A stretch of 64,000 nucleotides of DNA from an uncultured Clostridia bacterium (GTDB lineage: Bacteria; Bacillota; Clostridia; Christensenellales; Aristaeellaceae), in assembly GCA_934647305.1 (NCBI GenBank), contig CAKUFI010000001.1, positions 124,001 through 188,000 on the forward strand, in the 5' to 3' direction. Below, in pieces: positions 42,198-50,431 of this stretch. The notes under the pieces are model-generated. The model was not told where the DNA came from. It did not search any database and saw only the letters and a list, made by a program, of their open reading frames with translations. The position numbers and the translations under genes are program-made. Each line of letters begins with the position of its first letter. The first letter of the stretch is position 1.

Positions 42198-43724
42198 TCA
42201 GCGAACGGCGTAGCCCAGCGTGGACAGGAAGCGAATCACGCCCGCGCGGCCGTTTTCATCCTGCTTGTACACGCCCGCGTCGCGCAGCACCTGGGCGCAG
42301 GTCTCGGCCAGCGCCGCGCGGATGGCGGACGAGGCTTCCTCGTCGCTGAGCGACGCGCCGGTCTTCGCGGCGATGTCCCGAACCCACGAATAATGCTTGA
42401 AGAGCGGGGATTCCTCGGCCGGCGCCTTCGTCAGGTCGAGCCTGCCGGTCAGGTAGCCGCGCAGCTCGGTCAGCTCGCTGAGCAGCCGGCCGGGCAGGAT
42501 GAACAGGCCCATGACCTCGATCAGGCCGATGTTCTCCTTCTTGATGTGGTGCAGCGGAGCGTGCGGGTGGAAGATACCCAGCGGGTGCTCCTCGCTCGTG
42601 CGGTTGTTGCGCAGCACCAGGTCAAGCCGCCACATCTCGCCCTCCCTGCGCAGGATGGGGGTGACGGTGTTGTGGGGCGCGTCGGTGTGGGCGAGGATAT
42701 CGCAGGCCGGGTCGCTGTACTCGCGCCAGGCAGTCAGCAGCTGCATGGCCAGCTTCTTGAGCGCCGCCTCGTCCTTGCCGCGCAGGCGCACGGTGGTCAG
42801 CGGCCAGTCGATGACCGCGGCCTGCACGCCCTCGATCGGCGCGCTCAGGCAGATTGCGTCGGCTGCCCTGTCCATCGGGAAGGTGTAGTTGCCGCCCTGG
42901 AAGTGATCGTGGCTGAGAATCGAGCCGCCCACGATGGGCAAATCGGCGTTCGAGCCCAGCATATAATGCGGGAACTGGCGCACGAAGTCGAACAGGCAGT
43001 TGAACGTGCCCTCGCCGATACGCATGGGCCGGTGCGTGTCGCACAGCACGATGCAGTGTTCCGGGTAGTACAGGTAGGGCGAGTACTGCATGTGCCAGCC
43101 CTCGCCGTTGAGCCTGAGCGGGATCATGCGGTGATTCTGCCGCGCGGGGAAGCCGGGACGGCCCGCATAGCCCGGGTTTTCGATGCACAGCATGCACTTG
43201 GGATAGGCCACCTGGGGCGCGTTGCGCTGGGCGGCGATGTCGCGGGGATCCTTTTCAGGCTTAGAGAGGTTGATGGTGATCTCCAGCTCGCCCACCGGCG
43301 AGGGCGCGAAGAAGCGCACGTTTTTCGCGATGTGGTCGACGCGGATGTAGTCGCAGGCGCGGCACATCTCATAGAAGTAGGCGGTGGCGGCGGCGGGGCC
43401 TTCCTGGTCATAGCGCGCCTTGAACCGCGTCCGCACGACGGCCGGAGCCGGGGTGATGCAGCCGCACAGACGGGTGGCGAACAGGTCGCGCTCGCCCTGG
43501 GTGTCGGCGATCAGGCCGCGCCGGGCCGCCTCGCCGCACAGCGCCGTCACCATGGGCGTGACGGTCGGGGGCAGCTCGCCTTCGAAGGGCTCGCCCTCCT
43601 CGGGCGCGCTGAGCTTCATCACGTCCAGCAGGCCGTTGATCGCGTAGCGGCGGTCTTCCTCCTCCACCAGGCCGTGCGCGACGGCAAACGCCGCCAGTTT
43701 TTCGATATTCTGGGTCTGAGTCAT
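42198..43724 (-). CDS. galT: UDP-glucose--hexose-1-phosphate uridylyltransferase, class II
   Basis: A 508-residue GalT of the class found in Bacillota (GalT2). Catalytic region GGSILSHDHFQGGNYTFPMD carries the nucleophilic His; YPKCMLCIENPGYAGRPGFPARQNHR is the conserved uridine-side segment. It converts galactose 1-phosphate with UDP-glucose in the Leloir pathway. Last gene of the operon that begins with galK. Start ATG follows AGAGAGATGG. Confidence 0.95.
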   Translation of the reverse strand: MTQTQNIEKLAAFAVAHGLVEEEDRRYAINGLLDVMKLSAPEEGEPFEGELPPTVTPMVTALCGEAARRGLIADTQGERDLFATRLCGCITPAPAVVRTRFKARYDQEGPAAATAYFYEMCRACDYIRVDHIAKNVRFFAPSPVGELEITINLSKPEKDPRDIAAQRNAPQVAYPKCMLCIENPGYAGRPGFPARQNHRMIPLRLNGEGWHMQYSPYLYYPEHCIVLCDTHRPMRIGEGTFNCLFDFVRQFPHYMLGSNADLPIVGGSILSHDHFQGGNYTFPMDRAADAICLSAPIEGVQAAVIDWPLTTVRLRGKDEAALKKLAMQLLTAWREYSDPACDILAHTDAPHNTVTPILRREGEMWRLDLVLRNNRTSEEHPLGIFHPHAPLHHIKKENIGLIEVMGLFILPGRLLSELTELRGYLTGRLDLTKAPAEESPLFKHYSWVRDIAAKTGASLSDEEASSAIRAALAETCAQVLRDAGVYKQDENGRAGVIRFLSTLGYAVR

Positions 43725-43757
43725 CCTCGTCCATCTCTCTTTCTTCTTCAGAAGCGT

Positions 43758-44609
43758 TTATTCAAACATCTCTTTGATTTTCAGGCGCGCGCGATAGACC
43801 TCGTTGCGCGAATATCCCTCGCCGAGCGCCTCGCCGGCCGCCTCGTCCAGCTCCTTTTCCTCGAGCAGGCCCATCAGCAGGCGCGCTTCCGCCGGCATGC
43901 GCGGCCTTTCCTCCGGCAGGGGCGGCAGGCGCGACAGGTCGAACACCACGCAGTACTCGCCCTTTTCCACGTTGGGGTTTGCGGACAGGGCCGAGAGCAC
44001 CTCGCGGCACTCGCCCCGGTAGATCTTCTCATATCGCTTGGTCAGGTCGCAGCACACGCACAGGCGGCTTTCGGGCAGCGTTTCGCAGAACTGCTCCACC
44101 AGCTCGAGCACGCGGTGCGGCGATTCATACGCCACGCCGACCGGTATGCCGCTTTTGCGGATGGCGGCCAGCTTGTCGCGCAGCGCCTTTTTCTCGCGCG
44201 GCAGAAAGCCGTAAAACGCGAACTCGCGCGCGTCGAAGCCGCAGGCCGACAGCGCGGTCACGGTGGCCGACGCGCCGCTGACCGGAACCACCTCGATTCC
44301 GGCCTCCCACGCGGCCTCGACCACCTGATTGCCCGGGTCGGAGATGGCCGGGGTGCCCGCATCGCAGGCCAGCGCCACAGTCAGGTCTTCCTCGAGCATC
44401 CGGCGAATCAGCCAGTCGGCGCGGTTCTCTTCGTTGTGCCGGTGGCAGGACACCATGGGCCTGCTCAGGTTCAGGTGCGCAAGCAGCTTCATCGTCACGC
44501 GCGTGTCCTCGGCGGCGATCAGGTCGGCCTGGGCAAAGGCCTCGGCGGCGCGCGGCGTGAGGTCGTTCAGGTTGCCGATCGGCGTGGCCACGACGTACAG
44601 TTTCGCCAT
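43758..44609 (-). CDS. rsmI: 16S rRNA (cytidine1402-2'-O)-methyltransferase
   Basis: A 283-residue tetrapyrrole-methylase-fold enzyme. VVATPIGNLNDLTPRA, IAAEDTRVTMKLL, VALACDAGTPAISDPG and VPVSGASATVTALSACG are the RsmI signatures. It adds the 2'-O-methyl group to C1402 in the decoding site. Start ATG with AAGGAGG; 2 bp after the FmrO-like gene and in the same operon as rsmH, which methylates N4 of the same base. Confidence 0.95.
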   Translation of the reverse strand: MAKLYVVATPIGNLNDLTPRAAEAFAQADLIAAEDTRVTMKLLAHLNLSRPMVSCHRHNEENRADWLIRRMLEEDLTVALACDAGTPAISDPGNQVVEAAWEAGIEVVPVSGASATVTALSACGFDAREFAFYGFLPREKKALRDKLAAIRKSGIPVGVAYESPHRVLELVEQFCETLPESRLCVCCDLTKRYEKIYRGECREVLSALSANPNVEKGEYCVVFDLSRLPPLPEERPRMPAEARLLMGLLEEKELDEAAGEALGEGYSRNEVYRARLKIKEMFE

Positions 44610-44611
44610 CC

Positions 44612-45379
44612 TCAGCAGTCCTCCTTGAACAGGTAAATCAGCTCGTTGTCGACGATCAGGCGGCTGTGCAGGGTCAATCCCCCGGGCGCGTTCGCCTCCA
44701 TCCAGTCGCTGTAGTGCTTTTCCATGCCGACGCTCCGCCCGCCCAGCGTGCGCAGGGGGAAGGTGACGGCGCGCCAGGCCGCGGGAACCTCGGCGAGCAG
44801 CCGCACGCCCGCGCCCTTTTTCTGCTGCTCCAGCACGGGCAGCAGCTTCATCATCAGCGCCAGATCGGCGCGCTCGAACGCGTTTTCGCCCAGCAGGTCT
44901 GCGCAGAGAGCTCGCACACTCCACGAGCAGGCGTTTGCCCACTCGTTGATCAGCTCGACCGCCCCTTTGTGAACGTCATAGCCGGTCACGCGGTAACCCT
45001 GCGCGCCGAGATACAGCGGGTTAAAGCCGCACGCCAGGTCGAGTATGCGCTCCGGCCGGCCGGTGACCTCGAAAATCGCGGCGTAGAACGCCTGCGCGCA
45101 GGGCAGACGCTCCCGCGTGGAGGCGTGCAGGCGCAGCGCCTCGTCCAGCGCCTCCTCGCGCCCGGAGAGGTACTCCCCGAGCAGGCCGCGAGCGGTTTTG
45201 AGCTGCTCCGGCGTCAAGAACGCGCCGGTCATCTGGTGCACGGCGGCGCGAACCGCCTTATCCGCTTCCTTTTCATTGCGCCTTTTCGCCAGCTCCTCCA
45301 TCCACAGGCGGCGGACGGCGGCCTCACACACCTCGCGGCAGTTTTTGCTGGCGAGCAGCGCCTGCAGCCGGTCACTCAT
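44612..45379 (-). CDS. FmrO/ArmA-like 16S rRNA m7G1405 methyltransferase family protein
   Basis: A 255-residue methyltransferase. It follows the ArmA/RmtB/Sgm family step by step: HASTRER (85-91), ILDLACGFNPL (112-122, SAM loop), YDVHKGAVELI (134-144), MMKLLPVLEQQKKG (176-189), FPLRTLGGRSVGMEKHYSDWM (207-227, shown in two parts: FPLRTLGG and GMEKHYSDWM) and NELIYLF (245-251). Characterised members methylate N7 of G1405 in 16S rRNA and give resistance to 4,6-linked deoxystreptamine aminoglycosides. This copy is embedded in a housekeeping operon with rsmH, tgt and rsmI, with normal GC-rich codons, so it may be an ancestral rather than acquired form. Overlaps tgt by 8 bp. Confidence 0.82.
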   Translation of the reverse strand: MSDRLQALLASKNCREVCEAAVRRLWMEELAKRRNEKEADKAVRAAVHQMTGAFLTPEQLKTARGLLGEYLSGREEALDEALRLHASTRERLPCAQAFYAAIFEVTGRPERILDLACGFNPLYLGAQGYRVTGYDVHKGAVELINEWANACSWSVRALCADLLGENAFERADLALMMKLLPVLEQQKKGAGVRLLAEVPAAWRAVTFPLRTLGGRSVGMEKHYSDWMEANAPGGLTLHSRLIVDNELIYLFKEDC

Positions 45380-46457
45380 CGCGCAGAAGCTCCATCAGGC
45401 GGCCGAAAAACCGCAGATTGTGCGCCGTCGCCAGGCGGTAGGCCTGCGTGTCGCCCACCTTGAACAGGTGGTAGAGGTACGCCCGCGAGTACCGCCTGCA
45501 CAGTATGCAGTCGCATTCCGGGTCGATCGGCGATTTGTCCCGGCAATGCACGTCGTCTAACATATAAAGGAAGCGATAGAACTTCCCGTCCGCAGTGCAC
45601 ACGCCCGCGCGGGTGTTCATGCCCTTTTTGAAGACATACAGCCGCTGATGCCGCGCCTCGCGGGTGGGAATCACGCAGTCGAACAGCGTGTAGCCCATCT
45701 GCACCAGCCGCACGATTTCCTCCGGCCGCCCCAGGCCCATCGCGTACTTGGGCAGGCTGTCGTCCATCGCGTCGGCCGCGTTCTGCAGGATGTCCTCGCG
45801 GAAGGCGCCGTCCGCGTCCAGCGGCCAGCCGCCGAAGCCGTACCCGTCGAAGCCGATTTCCTGCAGCCGCCTGCCGCACTCCAGGCGAAGCTGCCTGTCC
45901 GCGCCGCCCTGCACGATGCCGAAGAGCAGCGGACGGGGGCCCTTCCTGCCCTTGACCAGCCGGTCGAATTCCTCGCGGCAGCGCGCTGCCCAGCGCACGG
46001 TCAGCTCGACGCTGCGTTTCTGTACCTCGATTGGATCCTGCGGATGGGTACACAGGTCGAGCGCCATCATGATGTCCGAGTCGAACTGAAACTGCGCCTG
46101 GATGCACTTTTCGGGCGTGTAGGTCACCTTTTCCGCGCCCCGATCAGGCCTGAAAATGATCTCGTTGTCGCGAATTTCGCCGTAGTCCGGGTTCTCGCGG
46201 ATCAGGGAGTAGAGCTGAAAGCCGCCCGAGTCAGTGAGTATCGCCCGCTGCCAGCCGGTGAAGGCATGCAGGCCGCCCAGTGTCTTGATCAGGCGCGCGC
46301 CCGGCCGGTTGTACAGGTGATAGCTGTTCATCTCCACGCCGAAAATCCCCGCCGCTTCCGCGTCCTCGAAGCCTGTGGCGCGCAGCGCGCCATAGGTGGC
46401 GTCCGGGAAAAAGGCGGGCAGGGGAACGCGGGCGTGGGGCAGGTTCAGTTCTTTCAT
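45372..46457 (-). CDS. tgt: tRNA-guanine transglycosylase family protein, divergent
   Basis: A 361-residue TGT. The general base D76 (LTDSGGFQ), the nucleophile D260 (FDCVIPTREARH) and the zinc site C315, C317, C320 and H346 are all present, with spacing as in characterised bacterial TGT. It exchanges a 7-deazaguanine base into position 34 of tRNA. The base-selectivity loop, usually GGLAVGE, reads GGWPLDADG (209-217), and the N-terminus is unlike that of typical TGT, so the accepted base may differ (preQ1 or queuine). ATGA overlap with rsmH upstream. Confidence 0.87.
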   Translation of the reverse strand: MKELNLPHARVPLPAFFPDATYGALRATGFEDAEAAGIFGVEMNSYHLYNRPGARLIKTLGGLHAFTGWQRAILTDSGGFQLYSLIRENPDYGEIRDNEIIFRPDRGAEKVTYTPEKCIQAQFQFDSDIMMALDLCTHPQDPIEVQKRSVELTVRWAARCREEFDRLVKGRKGPRPLLFGIVQGGADRQLRLECGRRLQEIGFDGYGFGGWPLDADGAFREDILQNAADAMDDSLPKYAMGLGRPEEIVRLVQMGYTLFDCVIPTREARHQRLYVFKKGMNTRAGVCTADGKFYRFLYMLDDVHCRDKSPIDPECDCILCRRYSRAYLYHLFKVGDTQAYRLATAHNLRFFGRLMELLRDE

Positions 46458-47413
46458 GCTTCCTCCAGTTTCTCAACGATTCGCAGTGTGGCGCTGCGCG
46501 CGCGCGGGTTTTCGGCCAGCTCTTCCTCCGAGGCGGTGATCGGCTTGCGCGTAAGCAGCCGGACGATTGGCTTTCTGCCGCACACGCACACCGGAAAGGA
46601 CTTGGGACACACGCACGGGTCGGCCAGGCTCTTGAAGGTGTTCTTAACCACGCGATCCTCCAGCGAGTGGAAGGCGATCACGCACAGCCGTCCGCCCGGG
46701 CTGAGCAGGTCGGCAAAGTCGCGCAGCGCCTGCTCAAGCGGGGCCAGCTCGTCGTTGACCGCGATGCGCAGCGCCTGAAAGGTACGCCGGGCGGGGTGGG
46801 AGGAGTCCTTCTGGCGAAACTTCTTCGGGATGGCCGCGTCGATGATCTCGACCAGCTGCCCGGTGGTTTCGATGGGATGAGACTTCCGCCGGTCGCACAG
46901 CACGCGCGCGATCTGCACCGCCCAGTTTTCCTCGCCGTAGTCGCGAATGACCCGTGCGATTTCCTGCTCGCTCCACTCGTTGACGATCGTGCGCGCGGTA
47001 AGCGCCTGGCTCTGATCCATGCGCATGTCCAGCGGCGCGTCGGCGTGATAGGAGAAGCCGCGGCCGCCCTCGTCCAGCTGATGACTGGACACGCCCAGAT
47101 CGAGCAGCGCCCCGTCGATGGAAAAGACGTCCTGCGCCGCGAGCAGCGCCTTTACGTCGTGGAAATTGCCCCTGAGTGCGCGAAAAACAGGCCCTCCCTC
47201 GCGCGCAAGGAGCGCCATGCGGCCCGAGGCCGCCTCGATGGCCTCCTGATCTCTGTCAATGCCAAAGAGACGGCCGCCGGCGCCGAGCCGCTTGTAAATC
47301 TCGCTGGAATGTCCGGCGCCGCCCAGCGTGCCGTCGACGTAGGTGCCATCCTCGCGGATGGCCAGAGCGTCCAGGCACTCGTGAAGCAGCACCGGCAGAT
47401 GATGAAACTCCAT
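46454..47413 (-). CDS. rsmH: 16S rRNA (cytosine1402-N4)-methyltransferase
   Basis: A 319-residue RsmH (MraW). VLLHECLDAL and DGTLGGAGHS near the start, FSIDGALLDLGVSSHQLDEGGRGFS, and the C-terminal GRLCVIAFHSLEDRVVKNTF and RARSATLRIVE are conserved. It methylates N4 of C1402. In most bacteria it lies in the mraZ-fts cluster; here it follows galK by 11 bp. Start ATG with GGGAGAAAAC. Confidence 0.95.
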   Translation of the reverse strand: MEFHHLPVLLHECLDALAIREDGTYVDGTLGGAGHSSEIYKRLGAGGRLFGIDRDQEAIEAASGRMALLAREGGPVFRALRGNFHDVKALLAAQDVFSIDGALLDLGVSSHQLDEGGRGFSYHADAPLDMRMDQSQALTARTIVNEWSEQEIARVIRDYGEENWAVQIARVLCDRRKSHPIETTGQLVEIIDAAIPKKFRQKDSSHPARRTFQALRIAVNDELAPLEQALRDFADLLSPGGRLCVIAFHSLEDRVVKNTFKSLADPCVCPKSFPVCVCGRKPIVRLLTRKPITASEEELAENPRARSATLRIVEKLEEA

Positions 47414-47424
47414 GTTTTCTCCCG

Positions 47425-48708
47425 TCAGCAGACGATCTGCACCGCGCCGAGCGGACGAATCCTGAGCGGCGTGACCGCGCCCTCGCCGAACACGGCGTTC
47501 ATCGTGCGGGTGTACTCTTCAAGCATTTTAGCGGGCACGAAGGCCAGTATGGTGCCCGCGAAGCCGCCGCCGTGAATGCGCCACGCGCCCTTGCCCTGAA
47601 GCATCCTGCGGGACATTTCGAGCGCCAGGGGCATTTCCTGATTGCTGCTGGCGGCCACGTACAGGTTCTGAAGCAGCATCCAGGAGCTCTCGCCCGACTC
47701 GATCAGCAGGCGCAGGAAGGTGGGAATGTCGCCCTGCTCGATGGCGGGCACGATGTCCTGAGCACGCTTGTTCTCGTCATAGAAGTGCAGCGCGCGCAGG
47801 ATCGCGCGGTCGCTGACCTTGTTTTTGAGCTGCGGAATGGCGCGCTCCATGTCCTCGGGCGCGATTTCGCGCAGCACAGACGCGCCCAGCGCCGCGGCCA
47901 CCTGCTTCATCTCGGCGGGAATCGCCGCGTAGTCAGCCGTCAGGTTGCCGTGCTCGCCGCCGGCCGTCACGACCACCGGCACGTAGCCCGCCGCCGCGAA
48001 GTCCAGGTTCATCGCGGTCACGGCCGCGTTCGCCTTGTCCTTGAAGTCGATGGCGACCAGGCCGCCCACCGAGCTGGCCATCTGATCCATCAGGCCGCAG
48101 GGCTTGCCGAAGAAGACGTTCTCCGCGTACTGGGAGATCAGCGCGCGCAGCTTGGCGTCCACGACGAAGCCGTTGTACAGCGAGCCGAAAATCGCGCACA
48201 GCAGCACCTCGAACGCCGCCGAGGAGCTCAGGCCCGAGCCCTTGAACACCGTGCTGGTCACGGCCGCGTCGAAGCCGCCGATCGTATAGCCCAGTTCCTT
48301 CATGCGCGCCGCCACGCCGCGAATCAGCGCGTAGGTGGTCTCCTTTTCGCGCTCGACCGGCGTAAGGTCGGCGAGATCCACCACGAACGGGCGCGCGTAG
48401 CCCTCGGAGTAGAGCGTGACCACGCCTGTGTCGTTGGGCGTGACCGCCGCCACGGTGTCCAGGTTGACCGCCGCCGCCACAACGCAGCCGTTGTTGTGAT
48501 CGGTGTGGTTGCCGATAATCTCGGTGCGGCCGGGCGCGCTGACGAAGCGCATGCCCTCGCGCGGGCCGAACTTTTCGATATGCTGCGCGGCCAGCTTTTC
48601 ATAGCGCGCCTTCTGCGCCTCGACCGCCTCCGCGCCGTACAGCACGCTCAGCGTCTCGTCCGCCGCGCCGGATTCCAGGAATTTCTTCGCGTCCAGGTTT
48701 TTGCTCAT
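47425..48708 (-). CDS. galK: galactokinase
   Basis: A 427-residue GHMP kinase. VSAPGRTEIIGNHTDHNNGC is the galactokinase signature (about 63-82) and VFKGSGLSSSAAFEVLLC the ATP-binding motif 2; the C-terminal RIHGGGFAGTILAFVP is motif 3. It phosphorylates galactose at C1, feeding GalT six genes downstream. First gene of the operon. I used the ATG preceded by ACGGGAGCG. Confidence 0.95.
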   Translation of the reverse strand: MSKNLDAKKFLESGAADETLSVLYGAEAVEAQKARYEKLAAQHIEKFGPREGMRFVSAPGRTEIIGNHTDHNNGCVVAAAVNLDTVAAVTPNDTGVVTLYSEGYARPFVVDLADLTPVEREKETTYALIRGVAARMKELGYTIGGFDAAVTSTVFKGSGLSSSAAFEVLLCAIFGSLYNGFVVDAKLRALISQYAENVFFGKPCGLMDQMASSVGGLVAIDFKDKANAAVTAMNLDFAAAGYVPVVVTAGGEHGNLTADYAAIPAEMKQVAAALGASVLREIAPEDMERAIPQLKNKVSDRAILRALHFYDENKRAQDIVPAIEQGDIPTFLRLLIESGESSWMLLQNLYVAASSNQEMPLALEMSRRMLQGKGAWRIHGGGFAGTILAFVPAKMLEEYTRTMNAVFGEGAVTPLRIRPLGAVQIVC

Positions 48709-48752
48709 GTGTATTCGCTCCCGTCCCAAATTTGCCTGTTTATACGCTTCTT

Positions 48753-48781
48753 ATTGTAGCGCAAAAACGGCGGCTTGGCAA
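48753..48781 (-). promoter_or_regulatory. promoter of the galK-rsmH-tgt-rsmI-galT operon
   Basis: Minus strand TTGCCA, 17 bp, TACAAT (plus-strand 48776-48781 and 48753-48758). Only one strong promoter is seen before galT, supporting a six-gene transcript. Confidence 0.68.
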
Positions 48782-48798
48782 GGGGCGCAACGGTTGTT

Positions 48799-50307
48799 TT
48801 ACGCGCCAAACTGCGTAAAAAAGCGGTCGATTTGCGTCTCGTTCAGGGTTTCTTCTTTTAAAAGCAGCTCGGTAAGTGCCTCGAGCATCTCCGCTCTCTC
48901 ACCCAGGAGGGTCTGAACCCTGCCCAGCTGCGCCTCCAGCATTTCCCGGCAGCGCGCCGCCGCGTCCACGGAAGCGCCCGGGCAGGCCTTCTGCAGCGCC
49001 CGCAGGCTGACCGCTCGTTCGCCGCCCATGCCTAGGTCCATCACCATCGCGGCGCACAGCTCGGCCGCCCGCGTAAGGTCGTTCGAGGCCCCGCTGGTCG
49101 CGCCGTCCTCGCCGGAGAGCAGCAGCTCGGCCGCGCGTCCGGCCAGCAGCACCTGAATCTGGTCAAGCAACTGCTTTTCACTCAGCAGCGCTCGCTCGGC
49201 CGGAACGGTCAGGTTGTAGCCGCCCGCGCCCCGCTCGCTGGGCAGTATGCTCAGGCGCAGCAGGCGATGCGAGGGCTGGAGCAGGCGCGAGGCGACGGCG
49301 TGCCCGGCCTCGTGCAGGGCGATCTGCGCAAGCTCCTCGCGCCGGGCAGTGGGCCTGCGGTCGCTGCCGGCCACCTCGCGCAGGTAGGCGCAGTCCACGT
49401 CCTGCGGCTCGATCTTCTCGGCGCTGCGCCGGGCAGCGTGTATCGCGGCCTCATTGAGCAGGTTTTCAAGCGACGCGCCGCTGAACTGCACCGTCTGCGC
49501 GGCCAGGCTTTCCAGGTTCACCCGCTCGTCCATCGGCTTGCCCTTCGCGTGCAGGCGCAGGATTTCCAGGCGCGCCGGGCGGGAGGGGAGAGGCACCTCG
49601 ATTTTTCGGTCGAACCGCCCGGGACGAGTGAGCGCCGGGTCGAGGGTGTCGATGCGGTTGGTGGCGGCGATCACCACGATATGCTCCGTGGGCGCAAAGC
49701 CGGACATTTCGCTCAGCAGCGCGTTGAGCGTCTGGTCGCGCTCGTCGCTGGACTGGTCGCCGCGGCACTTGCCCATCGCGTCGATCTCATCGATAAAGAT
49801 CACGCATTTGCCCGCTTCTCTCGCCTTTTTGAACAGCTCGCGTACCCGGCTCGCGCCCACTCCGGCGTACATCTGCACGAAATCCGACCCGGCCATCGAG
49901 TAAAAGGGGACGTTTGCCTCGCCGGCCAGCGCGCGGGCCAGCAGCGTCTTGCCGGTGCCGGGCGGGCCATAGAGCAGCACGCCGCGCGGCAGGCGCGCAC
50001 CCATCGCTTCGTATTTGTCCGGATTTTTCAGGAAATCGGCCAGCAGGCGCAGGCTATCAAGCGCCTCGTCGTTAGCGGCAACAGAACAGAATCTGGTCTG
50101 TTTTAGACCGACGTCGGTTTCTTTTATCGTGACGTCCGACTTTTTGTCGAACGCGCGCGCCGGTACGCGGCGGCTCAGGCGGAAGAGCGCCGCAATCAGC
50201 AGCAGGACAAACGCCATTTTAAGCGTCGTCTCCCATCCGCAAAACGCGTACACGGCAATCAGCAGCGCCGCGGCCCCCGCGCCCATCGTCCAGACTTTTC
50301 GTTTCAA
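48799..50307 (-). CDS. compact FtsH-like AAA membrane protease
   Basis: A 502-residue AAA-protease. Two adjacent membrane helices (about 8-22 and 27-43) are separated by only a few residues, so the extracytoplasmic domain of normal FtsH (about 75 residues) is absent. Walker A GPPGTGKT (114-121), Walker B FIDEID (171-176), the arginine-finger region TRPGRFDR, and the zinc motif HEAGH (332-336) with the third ligand in ASNDLTRAAE are intact. I prefer the TTG start at 50307 because GGAGGG lies seven bases upstream; an ATG at 50334 lacks a site. Probably a second, specialised FtsH paralogue, divergent from a PBP gene. Confidence 0.85.
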   Translation of the reverse strand: MKRKVWTMGAGAAALLIAVYAFCGWETTLKMAFVLLLIAALFRLSRRVPARAFDKKSDVTIKETDVGLKQTRFCSVAANDEALDSLRLLADFLKNPDKYEAMGARLPRGVLLYGPPGTGKTLLARALAGEANVPFYSMAGSDFVQMYAGVGASRVRELFKKAREAGKCVIFIDEIDAMGKCRGDQSSDERDQTLNALLSEMSGFAPTEHIVVIAATNRIDTLDPALTRPGRFDRKIEVPLPSRPARLEILRLHAKGKPMDERVNLESLAAQTVQFSGASLENLLNEAAIHAARRSAEKIEPQDVDCAYLREVAGSDRRPTARREELAQIALHEAGHAVASRLLQPSHRLLRLSILPSERGAGGYNLTVPAERALLSEKQLLDQIQVLLAGRAAELLLSGEDGATSGASNDLTRAAELCAAMVMDLGMGGERAVSLRALQKACPGASVDAAARCREMLEAQLGRVQTLLGERAEMLEALTELLLKEETLNETQIDRFFTQFGA

Positions 50308-50431
50308 CAGCCATCCCTCCGTTTCTATGTGCATTATAAATGATACGCATGCGCAAAGTAAACCTGTAAGTTCTGGAAGCGCGTTTAAGTGCCGCGCGTA
50401 TGGGCATTCTGAGGAAAAGGAGGCGAAGCGG

